Shown in pieces: positions 45,273 through 48,939 of a stretch of DNA of 48,939 nt. Source of the DNA: SAR324 cluster bacterium (GTDB lineage: Bacteria > SAR324 > XYD2-FULL-50-16); contig JANQGX010000065.1 in assembly GCA_028282885.1 (NCBI GenBank), forward strand, positions 1 through 48,939. Reading direction: 5' to 3'. The number at the start of each line of letters is the position of its first letter. Position 1 is the first letter of the stretch. The notes beneath the pieces were generated by a model. That model saw nothing but the letters and a program-made list of their open reading frames with translations, made no database searches and was not told the DNA's origin. The translations under genes and the position numbers were made by a program.

Positions 45273-45782
45273 ATGATAAAGATTAGCAAAGAAATATTTG
45301 AGCGATTAAAGACATCGGTTGAGTTCTTTCATGATTTTTCCGATCTTGAGCTATTTACTTTTCTGAAGTTTATGGCCCCGGAACACTTCGGTGACGGCGA
45401 TGTGATATTTGAGGAAGATGTCTCCGGAGACAAATTATATATTTTGATCAATGGTCAGGTGTCCATTAGTAAGCGTACCAGCAAAAAAGGCGGAGTTGTG
45501 AAAGAGACGGAATTGGCCGTTATCCAACCTGGCCAATGTTTTGGAGAGATGGGATTGATCGACAAACGCGCTCGATCAGCAAAAGCCACTGCCAAAGGGA
45601 ATGCTGTGTTGTTTTCCATCACGGACACAATGCTGCTGCGCATTTCCAATAGCCGTAAATTCTTCCCCATTAGCCTGAAATTGTACCGGAATTTTGCTCA
45701 AATGCTGGCCAGGCGGTTAAGAGATTCAAACCAAAAAGTCGTGGAATTGGCAGCTAAATTCCAAGGAAACAGTCTTTTGTAA
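45273..45782 (+). CDS. Cyclic-nucleotide-binding-domain protein without a DNA-binding domain
   Basis: A 169-residue protein consisting of one cNMP-binding domain: VIFEEDVSGDKLYILINGQVSI, then the phosphate-binding-cassette-like FGEMGLIDKRARSAKATA. There is no HTH, so it is a signalling or effector protein rather than a transcription factor. The arginine in the cassette is compatible with nucleotide binding. It ends at a TAA that is directly followed, in the same frame, by the membrane/TPR protein coding sequence. Confidence 0.85.
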   Translation: MIKISKEIFERLKTSVEFFHDFSDLELFTFLKFMAPEHFGDGDVIFEEDVSGDKLYILINGQVSISKRTSKKGGVVKETELAVIQPGQCFGEMGLIDKRARSAKATAKGNAVLFSITDTMLLRISNSRKFFPISLKLYRNFAQMLARRLRDSNQKVVELAAKFQGNSLL

Positions 45783-45794
45783 AAAGGGGGACAT

Positions 45795-47078
45795 ATCGGA
45801 AAGTTTCTGATTCAACTGGCCATATTCCTGGTCCTGATAGAAGTTCTGTTTTTTAGTTTCGATCTGAGCCTTCAACTTAGCGTCGGTTTGGGAGTACTTG
45901 TCGCTTTGATTGCGTTGCAAGTCTTTTTCATAACCAGGCGAACTCGCAGCAGCAAAAGACAAGCAATCCCTGATGCATCCAGAGCTGCTGATGTGTTGAA
46001 AACGCTGAAAAAGACATCAGGCAAGGGGGCACCAAAACCACAAGTCATAGAGGCTGTGGATTCAAATCTTTTCAAGAAATTCGAATCCAATTTGAAGAAG
46101 AAGGATAGTGCCAAAGAACCGGCCCTTCCGGAAGAAGAACAGGATGTCATTGTTTCAATTTCTTCAAAGAAGTCGGCAAAAAAACCGGTTAAAGCTTCGT
46201 TATCCAAACAGGAAGATGAGAAAAAAGAAGCCGTTGCCACTCCTTTAAAGCAGAAAACCGTTTCGCCTGCCACCAAACCGAAACCTGATGAGAATCCGGA
46301 GACGATTAAAAAACTCAAAGAGACCATTAAGGTAGAACCCATTGACGGGCTTTTTGATGACGTTCAGGAAAACCTCGAAGAGGAAGCAATATCAGCAGAA
46401 CCTGAACGCCCGCTTGTTTCCAATGAATTCTTAACCGGAAGCGACCTGTCATCGAATTCCGGAGACGACGCTGAAGAGATCGAGCTTGTCTATGGAGCGG
46501 CGAACAAGGAATATTCAATCGGTAATTATGAGGAATCCCTGGCCGCGATAAGACAGTTTTTGCAATCGGAAAAAAAAGTCAGTGGCACAACAGAACAATT
46601 GGTGCGGTTGCTGGAGTTGAAGGCAGAATGCGAATACGAACTTGAGCAATATTCCCGATCTGCCAAAACCCTGCAGGAAATAGTTCCGCAACATATAACG
46701 CGCAATAGTCCGGATTTTCTTCCTCTTCTTGAAAAATTCATTGCCAAATTTAAGGCCAACGACCAGGAGAAGCACGCCATCCAATTTCTGTTTACTGCCC
46801 TGAATGAATACAGACAGCTACATGACCATGCCAAAATGGATGAAACGTACGATGATATCGAGACAGCGTATCGTCAACTTGAAGATTGGCCAAGACTGAT
46901 TCAATCCTACCAAAACCATTTGACCATCAAGAAAGCCTTGAAAGATTACCAGGGACAATTGGACCTGTTGGATCAATTGGGAAAGCTGCTCTATGATCAG
47001 GGTGAAGAGGATAAATCAAGAAAATGCTACAAACAGAGGCTGGTCATTGAGAATGAGATGGCAAAGGCGATGAAATAG
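45795..47078 (+). CDS. Membrane-anchored TPR-type protein with unusual start
   Basis: From the last stop the frame opens at 45783 and encodes two hydrophobic helices (FLIQLAIFLVLIEVLFF and VGLGVLVALIALQVFFI), then a basic, lysine/glutamate-rich low-complexity linker, then helical repeats resembling TPRs (KEYSIGNYEESLAAIRQFL, YELEQYSRSAKTLQEIV, YDDIETAYRQLEDWPRLIQ). The first ATG/GTG/TTG is TTG at 45888, inside the second helix, which would lose the first. An AAGGGGG site (45784-45790) stands before ATC at 45795, so that codon is my chosen start, giving 427 residues. Function unknown. The frame is shared with the upstream gene. Confidence 0.65.
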   Translation: MGKFLIQLAIFLVLIEVLFFSFDLSLQLSVGLGVLVALIALQVFFITRRTRSSKRQAIPDASRAADVLKTLKKTSGKGAPKPQVIEAVDSNLFKKFESNLKKKDSAKEPALPEEEQDVIVSISSKKSAKKPVKASLSKQEDEKKEAVATPLKQKTVSPATKPKPDENPETIKKLKETIKVEPIDGLFDDVQENLEEEAISAEPERPLVSNEFLTGSDLSSNSGDDAEEIELVYGAANKEYSIGNYEESLAAIRQFLQSEKKVSGTTEQLVRLLELKAECEYELEQYSRSAKTLQEIVPQHITRNSPDFLPLLEKFIAKFKANDQEKHAIQFLFTALNEYRQLHDHAKMDETYDDIETAYRQLEDWPRLIQSYQNHLTIKKALKDYQGQLDLLDQLGKLLYDQGEEDKSRKCYKQRLVIENEMAKAMK

Positions 47079-47095
47079 CGCTTTCTTCGCTTTGG

Positions 47096-48205
47096 CTATT
47101 GGCAGTAATCTGAAAGAAAATCCGCTTTAAATTCCCCAAATCTGCCGCTAACTATAGCCTTTCTGGCTTTCTCCATTAGCTTTTTAAAAAACCAAAGATT
47201 ATGAAATGTATTCAGTCTTGAGGCAAGAATTTCGTTCGCCTTGAAAAGGTGTCGCAGATAAGCCCTTGAATAGTTTCGGCAGACTTCACATTCACAGAAT
47301 TCCTCGACAGGCCGGGGATCTTCTTTATACTGCTCCTGCTTGATGGATATTTTTCCATTGAAGGTAAAAAGACTTCCGTTTCTGGCATTTCTTGTCGGAA
47401 GCACGCAATCGAACATATCTATTCCCTGCTCCATGCAATGAATCAGATCCAGCGGATCCCCAACCCCCATCAGATATCGGGGCTTGTTTTCGGGTAGTTC
47501 GGGTGAAACCCGGGAGACAATTTCATACATAAGCTCCGACTCTTCACCTACGCTGAGACCTCCAATAGCAAAACCATCAAAATCGATTTCGCAAGTCATT
47601 TGAGCAGATTCTAAACGTAGGTCGGGATACTCTGCTCCCTGCACAATTCCGAACAGGTTATTTTCAGACTTGCGAGCAGCGAATGAACGTTTCGCCCAAT
47701 GGTGGGTTAACTCAATGGACTTTTTTACCTTCTCCTTTTGTGAGGGAATGGCCAGGCACTCATCCAACACCATCATGATATTGGATCCCAGGTTCTCCTG
47801 AATCTCAATAGACTTTTCCGGAGTTAACAACATGTTGGAGCCATCGAGATGATTCTGAAAGAAAGCGCCTTCTTGAGTAACCTTGTTCAGTTTAGCCAGG
47901 GAAAAGACCTGGAATCCGCCGCTGTCCGTGAGCAGACAGCGATTCCAGTTCATGAATCTGTGGAGCCCGCCCAGTCGGCGGACAGTCTCATCTCCGGGAC
48001 GGAGATGGAGATGATAGGTATTGCCCAGAATAAGCTGGTATCCCAAGGTTTTTAACTCATCAACCGTCAGGGCTTTGACAGTTGCATTGGTACCGACCGG
48101 CATGAAGACCGGTGTTTCGATAGTCCGGCCTTTCAGATTCAAAACTCCGGCACGGGCATGCCCATCCTTACTGTGCAATTTGAAATCAAGTTTTGAATCG
48201 TTCAA
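47096..48205 (-). CDS. tgt: tRNA-guanine transglycosylase (queuine tRNA-ribosyltransferase)
   Basis: A 369-residue TIM-barrel enzyme that swaps guanine 34 for preQ1 in GUN-anticodon tRNAs. Motifs: TDSGGFQVFSL with the catalytic aspartate region, GIVQGAEYPDLR, GLSVGE, LPTRNARNGSLFTF (second aspartate region is DCVLPTRNARNG), and the zinc site CECEVCRNYSRAYLRHL. Length is normal. The start codon is TTG at 48205 with a weak ribosome site. Confidence 0.95.
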   Translation of the reverse strand: MNDSKLDFKLHSKDGHARAGVLNLKGRTIETPVFMPVGTNATVKALTVDELKTLGYQLILGNTYHLHLRPGDETVRRLGGLHRFMNWNRCLLTDSGGFQVFSLAKLNKVTQEGAFFQNHLDGSNMLLTPEKSIEIQENLGSNIMMVLDECLAIPSQKEKVKKSIELTHHWAKRSFAARKSENNLFGIVQGAEYPDLRLESAQMTCEIDFDGFAIGGLSVGEESELMYEIVSRVSPELPENKPRYLMGVGDPLDLIHCMEQGIDMFDCVLPTRNARNGSLFTFNGKISIKQEQYKEDPRPVEEFCECEVCRNYSRAYLRHLFKANEILASRLNTFHNLWFFKKLMEKARKAIVSGRFGEFKADFLSDYCQ

Positions 48206-48259
48206 GGCAAACCCGTTTTTAATGGATATAGCAGATAACTCTTAACACCCGAACTGCGT

Positions 48260-48583
48260 CTAGTTTACGGTGAGTGTTTCATGAGGATACCCTGTTCTCA
48301 GCTTCCGGAAGGTATAGATTCCCGTATCGTGGCCATCACTCCAGAGAATCTCCAGTGCATAATTACCAATATAGGCACTTTCCACGGGATGAACATTTTT
48401 TTCAACCGTGCTGTCATCCAGGATCTTCTCTCCGGTGAACTCATCAACACAACTCGCACAGGGGCAGGACGTTCTCAGTTCCCAGTAATCGTAAACAGTG
48501 TGAACACCATCCTTCCAGATGATGTTCATTTTACCGTCAAAAAAGATCTCCTTGGGAATGGCGTTATTTCGCTTGAATGCCAT
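48260..48583 (-). CDS. DUF971 family protein (GBBH-like N-terminal domain)
   Basis: A 107-residue protein with the DUF971 signature: IIWKDGVHTVYDYWELRTSCPCASCVDEFTG, then SAYIGNYALEILWSDGHDTGIYTFRKLR. This domain also forms the N-terminus of gamma-butyrobetaine hydroxylases, where it binds zinc. Standalone forms often lie beside Mrp/ApbC genes, as here (two-base gap), suggesting a role in Fe-S metabolism; this is inference. Confidence 0.88.
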   Translation of the reverse strand: MAFKRNNAIPKEIFFDGKMNIIWKDGVHTVYDYWELRTSCPCASCVDEFTGEKILDDSTVEKNVHPVESAYIGNYALEILWSDGHDTGIYTFRKLRTGYPHETLTVN

Positions 48584-48585
48584 GT

Positions 48586-48939
48586 CTAGCCCTCTTGAAT
48601 GGTTTTATCCAAAGCTTCTGCCATCTCTTTGAAACATTTCGCACTGGTCGAGTTCGGCATTGCATTCACCACCGGATCGCCATTGTCGGCTCCCAGTCGA
48701 ATGTCAATTTCAATAGGAATGCGTCCCAGGAAGGCAACGTCTTGAGACTGGCTCTCTTTTTCTGTTCCACCTTTGGAGAATATCGGTGTTTCGGCTCCAC
48801 ATTTCGGGCAAACGAAAGAGCTCATGTTCTCTATCATGCCAATAACCGGAATATTAACCTTATCAAACATGGCAATCGCTTTACGGGCATCCAGCAGAGC
48901 TACATCCTGTGGAGTACAAACCACCACCGCTCCGGTGGC
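48586..48939 (-). CDS. mrp: Mrp/ApbC-type Fe-S carrier ATPase, C-terminal part (cut by window edge)
   Basis: The last 117 codons of a ParA-like P-loop ATPase: GAVVVCTPQDVALLDARKAIAMF, NIPVIGMIENMSSFVCPKCGAETPIF with the conserved CxxC that can hold a bridging cluster, and FLGRIPIEIDIRLGADNGDPVV. Such proteins deliver [4Fe-4S] clusters. The N-terminal half with the P-loop lies outside the window. It precedes DUF971 in the same operon. Confidence 0.92.
   Translation of the reverse strand, partial: ATGAVVVCTPQDVALLDARKAIAMFDKVNIPVIGMIENMSSFVCPKCGAETPIFSKGGTEKESQSQDVAFLGRIPIEIDIRLGADNGDPVVNAMPNSTSAKCFKEMAEALDKTIQEG

Noticed and set aside
1..48939. Search for genomic-island marks such as integrase, transposase, tRNA attachment site or direct repeats bounding the sulfate block
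   Set aside because: None was seen within the window, so recent transfer is not supported by mobile elements.

Overview
The window carries a near-complete dissimilatory sulfate-reduction locus on the minus strand (about 1.1-26.9 kb), followed by a housekeeping and envelope region of mixed strands (27-48.9 kb). No rRNA, tRNA, transposase, integrase or CRISPR array was seen. Gene content (DsrD, DsrMKJOP, QmoABC, an RsbRD-type protein before dsrM, outer-membrane-type barrels, a heptosyltransferase-like glycosyltransferase, flagellin) points to a Gram-negative, motile, anaerobic sulfate reducer of deltaproteobacterial (Desulfobacterota-like) type. I cannot place it more precisely from sequence reading alone.

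Sulfate locus, in order of transcription (high to low coordinates): aprB-aprA, qmoA-qmoB-qmoC, sat, ppaC, aclB-aclA (ATP-citrate lyase type), dsrC, dsrA-dsrB-dsrD, an IscA/DsrR-like gene, a dsrL-like NAD(P)H oxidoreductase gene, an RsbRD-domain gene, and dsrM-K-J-O-P. Hairpins of terminator type divide it into units: aprBA | qmoABC-sat | ppaC-aclBA | dsrC | dsrABD-dsrR-dsrL | rsbRD-dsrMKJOP. Together these encode sulfate activation (Sat), pyrophosphate removal (PpaC), APS reduction (AprBA) fed from the quinone pool by QmoABC, sulfite reduction (DsrAB with DsrD and DsrC), reduction of the DsrC trisulfide through membrane DsrMKJOP, and a possible NAD(P)H entry point (DsrL-like).

The most unusual part is the ATP-citrate lyase pair inside this locus. 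The large subunit is 906 residues, about 300 longer than the green-sulfur-bacterial AclA, yet keeps the phospho-histidine motif and candidate citryl-CoA lyase His and Asp residues. It links central carbon metabolism (acetate oxidation or reductive TCA carbon fixation) physically to sulfate respiration. Co-occurrence of a DsrL-like protein and a cysteine-poor DsrR-like protein, better known from sulfur oxidisers, with the reducer marker DsrD and without dsrEFH is a second notable point.

The left end holds the first codons of a flagellin gene with a textbook sigma-28 promoter. The right part holds a YkgJ-type Fe-S/zinc protein, a YlqF/RbgA-like GTPase, a Crp/Fnr regulator, TlyA, a YqaA membrane protein, TrkA-TrkH potassium uptake, a PlsB-like acyltransferase, an EcsC protein, a family 9 glycosyltransferase, two tandem outer-membrane-type paralogues, a FecR-domain protein, PriA, a cyclic-nucleotide-binding protein followed in frame by a membrane/TPR protein lacking a normal start codon, Tgt, a DUF971 protein and the end of an Mrp/ApbC ATPase.
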